From NCBI GenBank assembly GCA_047630175.1, contig JBLHVI010000001.1:132276-196275 (forward strand): a stretch of DNA of 64,000 bases, in the 5' to 3' direction. The notes under the pieces were generated by a model. It saw only the letters and a program-made list of their open reading frames with translations. It was not told the DNA's origin and ran no database searches. Below are positions 34,934-43,450 of this stretch, in pieces; position 1 is the stretch's first letter, and each line of letters starts with the position of its first letter. Source of the stretch: UBA4582 sp047630175 (GTDB taxonomy: Bacteria > Pseudomonadota > Gammaproteobacteria > Pseudomonadales > Azotimanducaceae). Position numbers and translations under genes: made by a program.

Positions 34934-37858
34934 ATGTTTGCATGCAGTTGGGGGAATATCCTGAGTCGTTCGTCTTTATATATCAGGCGCAATTTTGGCG
35001 CGTGGGTGAAAAGACGAAGAACGCTTGTAGCCATTGTATTGATGTTCATGCATGTGTTGGTCCCGTCGACAGCCATTGCCAACAATAATGACAATGTGCA
35101 GCGGGTTTACTTCGATATTAAATCCCAACGCGCTGATATTGCGCTGACGGAGTTTGCTGAGCAAGCAGACCTCACACTGATATTTCGAATGGCAGATGTT
35201 CGCAATAAATATTCGAATAATTTAGTCGGTGAGTACACTTTGGAACAAAGCCTTAACATTCTTCTTGATGGCACAGGGCTCGTACCTTCGCTCAGAGACC
35301 AGTTAGTTCTTAATATATCGGTGGAGGCTCTTACTGAGTCTCAGGAGACCAAATTGAAAAATACCAGAAGAATGGGGTTGCTAGCAGCAATCGGCGCGCT
35401 CTTCGTCGTGAATACGACGAGCGCCCAAGACTCAAATTTAACAATGGCGGATAAAAGCCTAGAAGAGGTCGTTGTGACAGGCGTTCGTGGTAAGCCACGC
35501 ACCCTCTCCGAAAGTCCAATTCCGATAGATGTATTTAGTTCAGAGCAGCTAGATAGCATGCCTCAAGTAGGCCTGTTCGAGTCTTTGAGATACTTGGTGC
35601 CTTCGTTGAGAATGCCACAACGCTCTGGTGGCGGTACGGCTACATTCATTGCTTCAGCAGGCTTACGCGGGCTAAATCCAGACCAAACCCTCGTGTTAGT
35701 GAATGGCAAGCGTCGACATAGAACAGCCCTCATCAATACCAGCACGGGTCAATTCAGTGGTTCTGCCGGTGTCGATTTGAATATGATTCCGCAGTCAGCC
35801 ATAAAACGGATTGAAGTCTTGCGTGATGGCGCAGCGGCGCAATATGGCTCTGACGCGATTGCCGGCGTCGTTAATATTATTCTGAATGACGCCGCTGAAG
35901 GTGGGCAAGTCACGCTCAATCGCGGTGCAAACTTTGATATGAATGATGGTCAAACCGTCAACGCAGGTATCAATACAGGCGTGGCGCTAGGAGACAGTGG
36001 TTTCCTAAACCTTTCCTTCGATTTTATGGATCGAGAAGCCTCTAATCGAGCTGTTCCGCAGCGTTTGCCTACCGGTCCTACCGATGGTGCTCGCTTGTTT
36101 AATACGGTGGACGGTAATCTAGATCCTCGAGAATTTACAATCGATCGATTGGTCACATCAAACTTCGGTAACTTTCCAGCGCGAACGTATTCTTTCGCTG
36201 TTAATGCGGGTTACGACTTCGATAATTTCTCTTTGTACAATTTCACAACTTACGCAGAACGCGATTCATTCCTCGATTTTACCTTCCGTACCCCGCGGAA
36301 TGGTTCTCGTAATGATCCAGCGGTCTATCCGCTGGGCTATCGCCCAACGGAGCAGATCAGTGAAGTTGACTATGAGTTCGTCACCGGGGTGAAAGGCATT
36401 TACAATGAGTTCGAATGGGACGCATCTATAAGCCACGGCGAAGACGAAAGTACTTGGAATAATCCAGTGGGCCTCAACGCAAGCCTTGGCGCGCTCAGCC
36501 CAACGTCATTCTACCTTGGTCAGTTTATTAACACCGAATCGACAGCTCAGATAGACGTGACGAAGTCTTTCGCGCTCGAATCCGGCGGTGCGTTACAGGT
36601 GTCTTTTGGTACACAACTTCGACGCGAGCAGTTTCAGATCACTGCCGGTGAAGAGTTGAGTTATATTGATGGTGGAAACGGTAGAGCCGCAGGTGCTTCA
36701 GGCTTTCCGGGTTTTCCGCCTGAGGCTGTGAATGATTTATCACGCAACAATTTTAGCGCATATGCAGAGCTGGGTTGGGATGCATCCGAAAAACTCTTTC
36801 TAGCGGTGGCGGGTCGTTACGAGGATTTCAGTGACTCAGCAGGTGAAGAGTTTATTGGTAAAGTCAACGGCCGCTATGAGCTTACTGACGCGATCGGGCT
36901 GAGAGCTTCTATCAATACGGGATTTAGAGCGCCCAGCGTTCAGCAGTTAGGCTTTAGAGGCAGTCGTGGCCAGTTCTCCGACCTCGACGGAGATGGCATT
37001 GCCGAGACTTTAGTTCTACGTCAAACGCTACCTTCTACTGATGCCGCGGCGCAGGCCATCGGCGCGGAGCCGTTAGTCGCAGAAACCTCGACCAATTTCA
37101 GTGTTGGCATGACGTTCAATACCGACTACGGGCTGAGTATTACTGTGGATGCGTTTCGACTTGATGTTGACGACCGGGTAGCGCTGTCTTCTTTGTTTAA
37201 CCGATCCGATCAGCGACCTGCTGCGTCAGGCGGCACAATTGGTGGAGAGATTTCTCAGCTCCTAGACGCTGCCGGATTCGATGCTAGCTTAGGCGCTGCC
37301 AACTATTTCACCAACGCTATCGATACGCGTAGTCAAGGCATAGACATTGTTGCAACCTATGCGGTCGATGCCGACTTTGGGTCCTTTCAATTCAGCACTG
37401 CGTACAACTACACTGATCTGTCGATCGAGTCTGTTGACGCTAATCCTGCGGAACTTGCTGGCCTGATTCTGGCTGACGGATCGCCCGTTGAACAATTCGA
37501 TAGAGTGCGACTGGGTACCTACACTGATGAATTTCCGGACTCTACTTGGACGTTCAATAGTATTTACACAAAGAATGGTTATACCGTGAATCTTCGTGGC
37601 ACGCAGTTTGGTAGCTGGGAGAGTCTTAATCTTAACCCAGCGAGTGACGAGACCGATGATGCCGAGTTGATCGTTGACCTTGAGGTTGGCTATGAATTTG
37701 ATGGCGGACTTCAGGTGTTTGCAGGGGCAAACAATCTGTTGAATACTTATCCCCAAGAGAGGCCACTGGCCACTAATGGCGGCGGTCTCTACAATACGAA
37801 CTCGCCTTACGGTTTCACAGGTGGAAGCTACTATTTGCGAACAAGCTTTGACTGGTAA
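34934..37858 (+). CDS. TonB-dependent receptor with N-terminal STN signalling domain
   Basis: Outer-membrane active transporter and signal transducer. From ATG 34934 it has 974 residues; ATG 34874 is also possible and both starts have weak binding sites. After a signal sequence (LVAIVLMFMHVLVPSTAIA) comes an STN domain at about residues 57-128 (VYFDIKSQRADIALTEFAEQ), then a second hydrophobic segment (MGLLAAIGALFVVNTTSA, about 146-163). A TonB-box/plug region starts near LEEVVVTGVRG, with plug motif IEVLRDGAAAQYGSDAIAGV. The beta-barrel ends in FDW. The STN domain shows it signals through the FecR protein upstream. The ligand is not evident. The downstream secreted hydrolase suggests an organic substrate rather than only iron. 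Confidence 0.92.
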   Translation: MFACSWGNILSRSSLYIRRNFGAWVKRRRTLVAIVLMFMHVLVPSTAIANNNDNVQRVYFDIKSQRADIALTEFAEQADLTLIFRMADVRNKYSNNLVGEYTLEQSLNILLDGTGLVPSLRDQLVLNISVEALTESQETKLKNTRRMGLLAAIGALFVVNTTSAQDSNLTMADKSLEEVVVTGVRGKPRTLSESPIPIDVFSSEQLDSMPQVGLFESLRYLVPSLRMPQRSGGGTATFIASAGLRGLNPDQTLVLVNGKRRHRTALINTSTGQFSGSAGVDLNMIPQSAIKRIEVLRDGAAAQYGSDAIAGVVNIILNDAAEGGQVTLNRGANFDMNDGQTVNAGINTGVALGDSGFLNLSFDFMDREASNRAVPQRLPTGPTDGARLFNTVDGNLDPREFTIDRLVTSNFGNFPARTYSFAVNAGYDFDNFSLYNFTTYAERDSFLDFTFRTPRNGSRNDPAVYPLGYRPTEQISEVDYEFVTGVKGIYNEFEWDASISHGEDESTWNNPVGLNASLGALSPTSFYLGQFINTESTAQIDVTKSFALESGGALQVSFGTQLRREQFQITAGEELSYIDGGNGRAAGASGFPGFPPEAVNDLSRNNFSAYAELGWDASEKLFLAVAGRYEDFSDSAGEEFIGKVNGRYELTDAIGLRASINTGFRAPSVQQLGFRGSRGQFSDLDGDGIAETLVLRQTLPSTDAAAQAIGAEPLVAETSTNFSVGMTFNTDYGLSITVDAFRLDVDDRVALSSLFNRSDQRPAASGGTIGGEISQLLDAAGFDASLGAANYFTNAIDTRSQGIDIVATYAVDADFGSFQFSTAYNYTDLSIESVDANPAELAGLILADGSPVEQFDRVRLGTYTDEFPDSTWTFNSIYTKNGYTVNLRGTQFGSWESLNLNPASDETDDAELIVDLEVGYEFDGGLQVFAGANNLLNTYPQERPLATNGGGLYNTNSPYGFTGGSYYLRTSFDW

Positions 37859-37905
37859 GTAGTTGCACCAGCACTTTTAAACTCAACCAGGAGTAGATAT
37901 TTTTG

Positions 37906-39639
37906 ATGCGGAACCTTGTTAGGCTTGTATGTTTGTTAGTCTGTTTACCGCTCTACGTTAACAATGCGAGCGCGGTACGACTTTCGGGCTTTGACGGTGA
38001 TTTTCCGGATGGTGTTAAAACCATCTATCACCACAAAGTTCTAATGCGCGATGGTATCGCGCTTGCGACAGACATTTATCTGCCTTCAGGAAAGGGTCAG
38101 TTCCCGACGTTGTTAGTCAGAGATATCTATACCAATGGTTCACCGGCAAATCGACAGAAGTATGCCAAGTTCGCCACCACACATGGTTATGCGTTTGTCT
38201 TTCAATCGACTCGAGGTCGATATGACTCCGATGGCCAGTGGTATCCCTATTTCCAAGAGATTGGCGATGGCGACGACACTATATCGTGGATAGCAAAGCA
38301 GGATTGGTCCGACGGTAAAGTTGGTATGTTTGGCACATCTTACTTGGCTTCTGTTCAATGGTTAGCCGCATTAGGTGGTAATCCCGCGCTCAAAGCCATC
38401 GCGCCAGCGATGAGTCCGGGTGATTATTACCGTGATGTGGCTTACCCTGGGGGCGCATTCTCTTTACTCTCGCGCGCGCGTTGGGGTATTGGTTTAGTGG
38501 GTGGTCGAACTACTGCAGGCTTCCCTGTGGATTGGGTTGGTGGCATCGACCATCTGCCTATCGATACGCTTGCTGAGAGTGTTGGATTTAACGTTCGTCA
38601 TTTTCAAGATTGGCTCGACCATCCCACTTACGATGCTTATTGGAAGCCGCTAAACCTTGAAGCGCGGGCTAACGAAATGTCAGTGCCAGCGCTAAACATT
38701 GGCGGTTGGTATGACGTCTTTCTTCGCAGCACTATTGGTAGCTATAAAACTATGACTGAGCAAGCCGCAAGCCAAGTCGCACGGGACGGACAGCAACTCG
38801 TTATTGGGCCGTGGCCACATGGCTGGAATGTCTCACAAACGGTAGGCGATGTAGACTTTGGCCCTGACGCCATTATTGCTGTAGAGCCCTTGTTGCTCGA
38901 GTGGTTCGACCATTATTTGAAGGATGGGCCTGAGCCAAGCTCTGCGCCAATTCGTATTTTTATAATGGGCGAAAATGTCTGGCGTGATGAGCAAGAATGG
39001 CCTTTAGCGCGTACCGAGTACAAAAAGTACTATCTTCATAATGACGGAGAGCTATCATCAACAGCGCCCGCTGCTGATGAGTCGTCGCTAAAATATAAGT
39101 ACGATCCTCGAGACCCTGTGCCGACGTTAGGCGGCAACATTATGGAGGCATCACTTCGTGGTCCCTATGACCAGGCGCCGCTTGATGGTCGAAAAGATGT
39201 CTTGAGGTTTGTGACAGGTGCCGTTACTCAGGCAACTGAGATTACTGGCCCTATAAGCGCTGAACTTTTTGCTAAAACGAATGTGACTGACACAGACTTT
39301 ATGGCGAAGCTTATTGTTGTGAAGCCGGATGGAACAGCCATCAACCTCGTTGATGGCGTTATCCGTGCTCGGTTTAGAGAAGGTTTTGAAGAAGAAAAGC
39401 TGATCGAGCCTGGCGTCGTTTATAAATACACAATTGATATGTGGGCAACAAGCTATATGTTATCGCCTGGGGATAAACTCCGTGTTGATATTACTAGCAG
39501 TAATTTCCCGCGCTTGGCAAGAAACCTAAACACGGGTGCTGAGTTTGCACGTACGTCGAAAATGAAAGTAGCTAAACAGACGATCCAGATGAACACACTC
39601 CAAGCTTCTCATATCGTATTGCCCTTTATCCCAAGGTAA
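37906..39639 (+). CDS. Exported CocE/NonD-family hydrolase (X-Pro dipeptidyl-peptidase fold)
   Basis: Serine hydrolase of 577 residues with a signal peptide (LVRLVCLLVCLPLYVNNASA). Catalytic Ser is in MFGTSYLASVQW near residue 150. The alpha/beta domain runs to about 365, and a C-terminal jelly-roll domain (TGPISAELFAKTNVTDTDFM, SPGDKLRVDITSSNFPR) is typical of CocE/glutaryl-7-ACA acylase. Family members cleave esters, amides or acyl-peptide bonds. The ATG at 37906 is preferred to the adjacent TTG. It follows the receptor gene by 47 bases on the same strand, so it may process the receptor's ligand. A strong terminator follows. Confidence 0.88.
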   Translation: MRNLVRLVCLLVCLPLYVNNASAVRLSGFDGDFPDGVKTIYHHKVLMRDGIALATDIYLPSGKGQFPTLLVRDIYTNGSPANRQKYAKFATTHGYAFVFQSTRGRYDSDGQWYPYFQEIGDGDDTISWIAKQDWSDGKVGMFGTSYLASVQWLAALGGNPALKAIAPAMSPGDYYRDVAYPGGAFSLLSRARWGIGLVGGRTTAGFPVDWVGGIDHLPIDTLAESVGFNVRHFQDWLDHPTYDAYWKPLNLEARANEMSVPALNIGGWYDVFLRSTIGSYKTMTEQAASQVARDGQQLVIGPWPHGWNVSQTVGDVDFGPDAIIAVEPLLLEWFDHYLKDGPEPSSAPIRIFIMGENVWRDEQEWPLARTEYKKYYLHNDGELSSTAPAADESSLKYKYDPRDPVPTLGGNIMEASLRGPYDQAPLDGRKDVLRFVTGAVTQATEITGPISAELFAKTNVTDTDFMAKLIVVKPDGTAINLVDGVIRARFREGFEEEKLIEPGVVYKYTIDMWATSYMLSPGDKLRVDITSSNFPRLARNLNTGAEFARTSKMKVAKQTIQMNTLQASHIVLPFIPR

Positions 39640-39668
39640 TTAGGTAAAGAGTCACAATAAAAATCATT

Positions 39669-39708
39669 AGCCGGTGTTTCGATGTCATTCGAACCCCGGC
39701 TTTTTTTT
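39669..39708 (+). terminator. Rho-independent terminator
   Basis: AGCCGG...CCGGCT stem extended by GTTTCGA/TCGAAC with a small bulge, followed by eight T residues. It lies 30 bases after the hydrolase stop and ends the sigma-FecR-receptor-hydrolase unit. Confidence 0.85.
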
Positions 39709-39834
39709 GCTCGTATTGTAATCGACTTACAACTAAAGAATGATTTATGGGGGCGGCTGCTAGCGACCCCCCATAAACTTCCTAGCCTTAAAGTATATGC
39801 TCACAAGTTTGTTGAGTACCGGTCTTCTCAACTA

Positions 39835-41367
39835 CTAATTCTGTACCATTGTTGTGTTGTTGGTTTTGCGCAAGACTGTCAGCGCTTTACCGCGGTAGTC
39901 TTGCGCACTAACATTTTCTATGCGTTGGACTGTGCCACCAAGGGGCCCCATGAATCTGACTTCAACTGTTACGGGGCCACTTTGATTGACAGCAAAGTAA
40001 ACAGGTGCCGCATCTTGAGCGTTATAGCCACCACCTGTTGACACTATTCTGGCGCCCAGCGTTTCACCCTGCTTGTCGTACAGCCTGACCTCTGCTCCTG
40101 CTTGCGTGAAATTCCCCTCGCTATCTAAAACAAGAATTTGCAGTTGACGATTGCGTTGCGCCTCGGTTAGTTCGTTACGGAACAGGTGGTGCCCGCCGAC
40201 AGGGCCGTAGCCATCTGTGATGGAGAGATCTAGGTCGCCATCATTATCAAAATCAACCCAGGTTACGCCATGATCTCCAGCATCCAACAAACTACCCGCC
40301 TCGAGGACATTCGTGAAACCATCGCCGTTGTTTAAGTACAACTTATTGCTCGGTATCTGGCCCTCAGCATTACGGTAGTAGCCGACAACACTCAAATCCA
40401 GCAGGCCGTCATTATTAAAATCTCCCCAAGCCGCGCCGACAGTGTGGTCTGGATCGATGACTCCCATTTCCTCGCCAACTTCCTTAAACTGACCATTGCC
40501 TTCGTTCATATACAGTAAGTTATGCGCGTACGTACCTACGTAGAGATCAAAGTCACCATCGTTATCGTAGTCGCCAACGGCGCAGCCAACACCGCCAGCT
40601 GACAAGTCTCTCATTGTTTCATCCATTCCAAGCTCAGGCGCAACATCAACAAAACCGGTAATATCGTTTCGCCACATCGCATCACTATCGCCTGATTGGT
40701 TCGTAAGAAAAATATCTAGATCTCCATCATGATCCATATCGAACCAGCATGCGCCTACCGTGCGACGAGGATCTGAAGCACCTTCTCGGTAGGACATTGC
40801 TTTAAACATGCCGTCATTATTGACATACAATCTATTGGAGCCCGTGCGATTCGCCGCGTACAAATCAAGATCTCCATCGTTGTCAAAATCAACCCAATTT
40901 GACTGTCTCGCCCAGCGTCCGTCTATGCTCAGACCAATTTCGTTAGCTACCTCGTCGAAGTTTTGCCCATCTTTATTACGGAAGACATAAGTTCGACTCG
41001 GCGTCGGAGACACATTTGAGCCGCCTAACAAATCAATGTAGCCATCACCATCGTAGTCGCCCCAAGAAATTCCTCGTATTTCGTCCCCTTGGGTAGGCAA
41101 GCCCATTTTCGCTCCAATACTTACAAACTTGCCTGAGTCGTTCCGATACAATCTAACTTCGCCGCCTTTTATTGAAACAGCAAAGTCCAGATCTCCGTCA
41201 TTATCAAAATCTGCCCAAGCATTAGACAAAGAGCCAGCTACTGCGAAGTCTTCTGCCTGAACTGCTGTGAAATTTAATTCGCCTGCTGCAAGAGCATGGC
41301 TTGATACTGCAACTGATAACATTGCCAAAGATTTAGCATACTTCGCTGGAATTTTTGGTTTGTACAT
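39835..41367 (-). CDS. Exported VCBS/FG-GAP repeat protein with ASPIC/UnbV C-terminus
   Basis: Secreted beta-propeller protein of 510 residues with a signal peptide ending near ALAAGEL. It carries about seven Ca-binding repeats of the pattern WxDFDNDGDLDL or GDYDNDGDFDLYV, each followed by LYxNxDG. The C-terminal ASPIC/UnbV domain is at about 400-505 (AGAEVRLYDKQGETLGARIV). This is the CRTAC1-like architecture found in many marine bacteria, probably extracellular and Ca-dependent, with unknown substrate. Convergent with the preceding operon. Confidence 0.88.
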   Translation of the reverse strand: MYKPKIPAKYAKSLAMLSVAVSSHALAAGELNFTAVQAEDFAVAGSLSNAWADFDNDGDLDFAVSIKGGEVRLYRNDSGKFVSIGAKMGLPTQGDEIRGISWGDYDGDGYIDLLGGSNVSPTPSRTYVFRNKDGQNFDEVANEIGLSIDGRWARQSNWVDFDNDGDLDLYAANRTGSNRLYVNNDGMFKAMSYREGASDPRRTVGACWFDMDHDGDLDIFLTNQSGDSDAMWRNDITGFVDVAPELGMDETMRDLSAGGVGCAVGDYDNDGDFDLYVGTYAHNLLYMNEGNGQFKEVGEEMGVIDPDHTVGAAWGDFNNDGLLDLSVVGYYRNAEGQIPSNKLYLNNGDGFTNVLEAGSLLDAGDHGVTWVDFDNDGDLDLSITDGYGPVGGHHLFRNELTEAQRNRQLQILVLDSEGNFTQAGAEVRLYDKQGETLGARIVSTGGGYNAQDAAPVYFAVNQSGPVTVEVRFMGPLGGTVQRIENVSAQDYRGKALTVLRKTNNTTMVQN

Positions 41368-41968
41368 AGTGACCTCAAATGTCGTGGGCTAGTTAGTTGA
41401 TATTTATTAAGTCAGAGTTCTGCAGAGTTTTTTGGATTTCGCGAAAAAACAGCTAATTCCCTGCCTATTTATGACTTAGTCGATATCGTCTCTCCTAGAT
41501 TTTGGACTGGTTTCGTGCGTATTTCCAGTGAATATCTGACTATTGTTTCAGGGTGTTGCGGTATTTGAAAAGCAAAGATATGACGAATAATTCACCGCGC
41601 AATAGCAAGTGAAATTCGCTGTTGGAGGATGTTATTAAAGTCGGATCTTTTAAGGTTTTTGGGTCAGAGGTTTTGCTTTTAATGGTGCCAAAAACTCAAA
41701 ATCACCGAGGCGATCAGATTCACCGGTACTGACCTCAGGTGCCCCTTAGCACTTCAGGCCCAGAGTGGTCTATAACGGCGCAGGAGCAGAAGTTGCGACT
41801 TAGAGGCGAAAAATATACCCAGAACTAATCTGTTCATGAGCAGCAACATTTATTTGCCCATGGTGGTGTCAGTAATCAAAAGTGCTGTTCTACAGCTGCT
41901 TTTAACTTCTTGGTGAGATGGGCTATTTTTTTTGATGGGTACCCTACGCTATTTTGACGCACGCTCGA
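41368..41968. other. Intergenic region between VCBS protein and HPt genes
   Basis: It contains the upstream region of the VCBS gene and the end of the signalling operon. No gene, clear terminator or repeat is seen. Confidence 0.4.
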
Positions 41969-43450
41969 CTAACGCCGAACGATAGGCTGGAGAAGAAAGG
42001 CGGCTTCTGTCGGTTCTACTATTGCTATAAGCTTTCGCGCTTGTTCAATGGCGAGTACTAAGTCACCGTCTTTACAGGCTTGATCAATGCCTCTAGCATG
42101 CCGTGCGACTACCTGCGCTCCGTAGCTTGCTGCACTGCTCTTCAGGGCATGAGCTTCACTCGCTATAACCTTTATATCGCATGTTTCGATAGCGTCTGAC
42201 ATACGCTGGGCTCTGGTGTGAAGTTCCGAAATAAATAGGCGAACTATCTTTGGCACTAAGTCTGCGGAGGTGTCATTGGCTAAATCTGACAGTACCTCTG
42301 CGGAAACGAGTGGGTCTTCGGGGTCGGCGTTAGGTCGGCTTATCTCTACTTGTTTGAGGAATTCTCTACTCGCTAATATTGTGTGGTTAGCCTCATTTGG
42401 TAGGTGGCGTGCAGCGCTATTTAATTGGGGACGATCAACAGGCTTTGAAAGGCAGGCGTCTAGTCTTTGATCGAACAATGCCTTGCGCGAACCTTTTAAA
42501 CTACTCTCTTCGTATCTGACAGGAGGCAGCTGTGTTACTCCGGCATAAAACGCCGAGATCGACAAGGTGTCTTTCCCTATACCTTGTAAACTAGGTTCGA
42601 TCCTAGCGAGATCGAGAACGATACTATTTACGCTATGCCGTGCTTCGCACAAAGTCTGGGGGTGATGCTCGATACTGAGATAACTTTGATCTCGTCGGGC
42701 AGTTTCCGTTGCTTGATGAGCGTGGTTGGATATAGCTTCATTTTTCGTCAGATTGACGATGTTCCGATTCAAAACCCAATTAAAGATGTCTGGCCGCGGA
42801 CGTTTATTCGACGTGATAACACTGTTATGAACAGTTTCAACGTCTGAAAGATTAAGCAGTTCAGCGATGCCGGTTTGTTTTCCCGCCGATGTTCGAGCCT
42901 TACATACGCGTTGCGCAACAATTATGTGAGAGACAGCATAAATAGGGCTTTCGATGTCAGTAATCAGCGTCTGGTCATAGCCTACAACGCTACCAGACAT
43001 GCCAGTCATAGCAACGAAAATTCCTCTAAACTTGCCTGGCAAATTATGTAACGCCTTAAGCGAGATATCGTCAAGTGGTAGGCTTGCATGGGCTGAGCGT
43101 GTGTCTGGCGTGGTCGAGGTGAGTGGCTTGTGGGCAGAATAAACTTGGCTAAAGAAGGTGTTCAGATTGTAAAACTCGAGCCCATAGTCATTGAACGTCT
43201 CGTAATGTCCTAGGGTCGCCGTATCCCATTCAATATTAGTAATGACATAGGCTTTTAGGTCCGGGATATGCTTGCCGCAACGACGTTTTTCATCGATGAA
43301 GCCATATTCGCTAGCGGTCAACACGAGTAGACCATCGAGCAATAATTCGAATCTACGGCTTGTTTCTTTGTGTGAGATTAAGCCCAGCTGTAGCAGAGCA
43401 CCAGTTTTCAGCAGGCGATGGACCCTATTGTTTGATAAATGTTTCCTCAT
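41969..43450 (-). CDS. GAF - degenerate receiver - HPt phosphotransfer protein
   Basis: Protein of 493 residues without kinase domain. Residues about 25-200 match the GAF domain of hybrid kinases (LLVLTASEYGFIDEK, YGLEFYNLNTFF, SGSVVGYD). A middle piece (RLDACLSKPVDRPQL) is the tail of a receiver domain whose core is missing. The C-terminal 110 residues form an HPt domain with phospho-His in SEAHALKSSAASYGA near residue 432. It overlaps the end of the upstream hybrid kinase gene by 26 bases, and that kinase lacks its own HPt. The pair therefore makes a split phosphorelay: kinase receiver to this His, then on to a response regulator. The likely acceptor is the sigma-54 regulator of the exopolysaccharide locus. 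Confidence 0.82.
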   Translation of the reverse strand: MRKHLSNNRVHRLLKTGALLQLGLISHKETSRRFELLLDGLLVLTASEYGFIDEKRRCGKHIPDLKAYVITNIEWDTATLGHYETFNDYGLEFYNLNTFFSQVYSAHKPLTSTTPDTRSAHASLPLDDISLKALHNLPGKFRGIFVAMTGMSGSVVGYDQTLITDIESPIYAVSHIIVAQRVCKARTSAGKQTGIAELLNLSDVETVHNSVITSNKRPRPDIFNWVLNRNIVNLTKNEAISNHAHQATETARRDQSYLSIEHHPQTLCEARHSVNSIVLDLARIEPSLQGIGKDTLSISAFYAGVTQLPPVRYEESSLKGSRKALFDQRLDACLSKPVDRPQLNSAARHLPNEANHTILASREFLKQVEISRPNADPEDPLVSAEVLSDLANDTSADLVPKIVRLFISELHTRAQRMSDAIETCDIKVIASEAHALKSSAASYGAQVVARHARGIDQACKDGDLVLAIEQARKLIAIVEPTEAAFLLQPIVRR

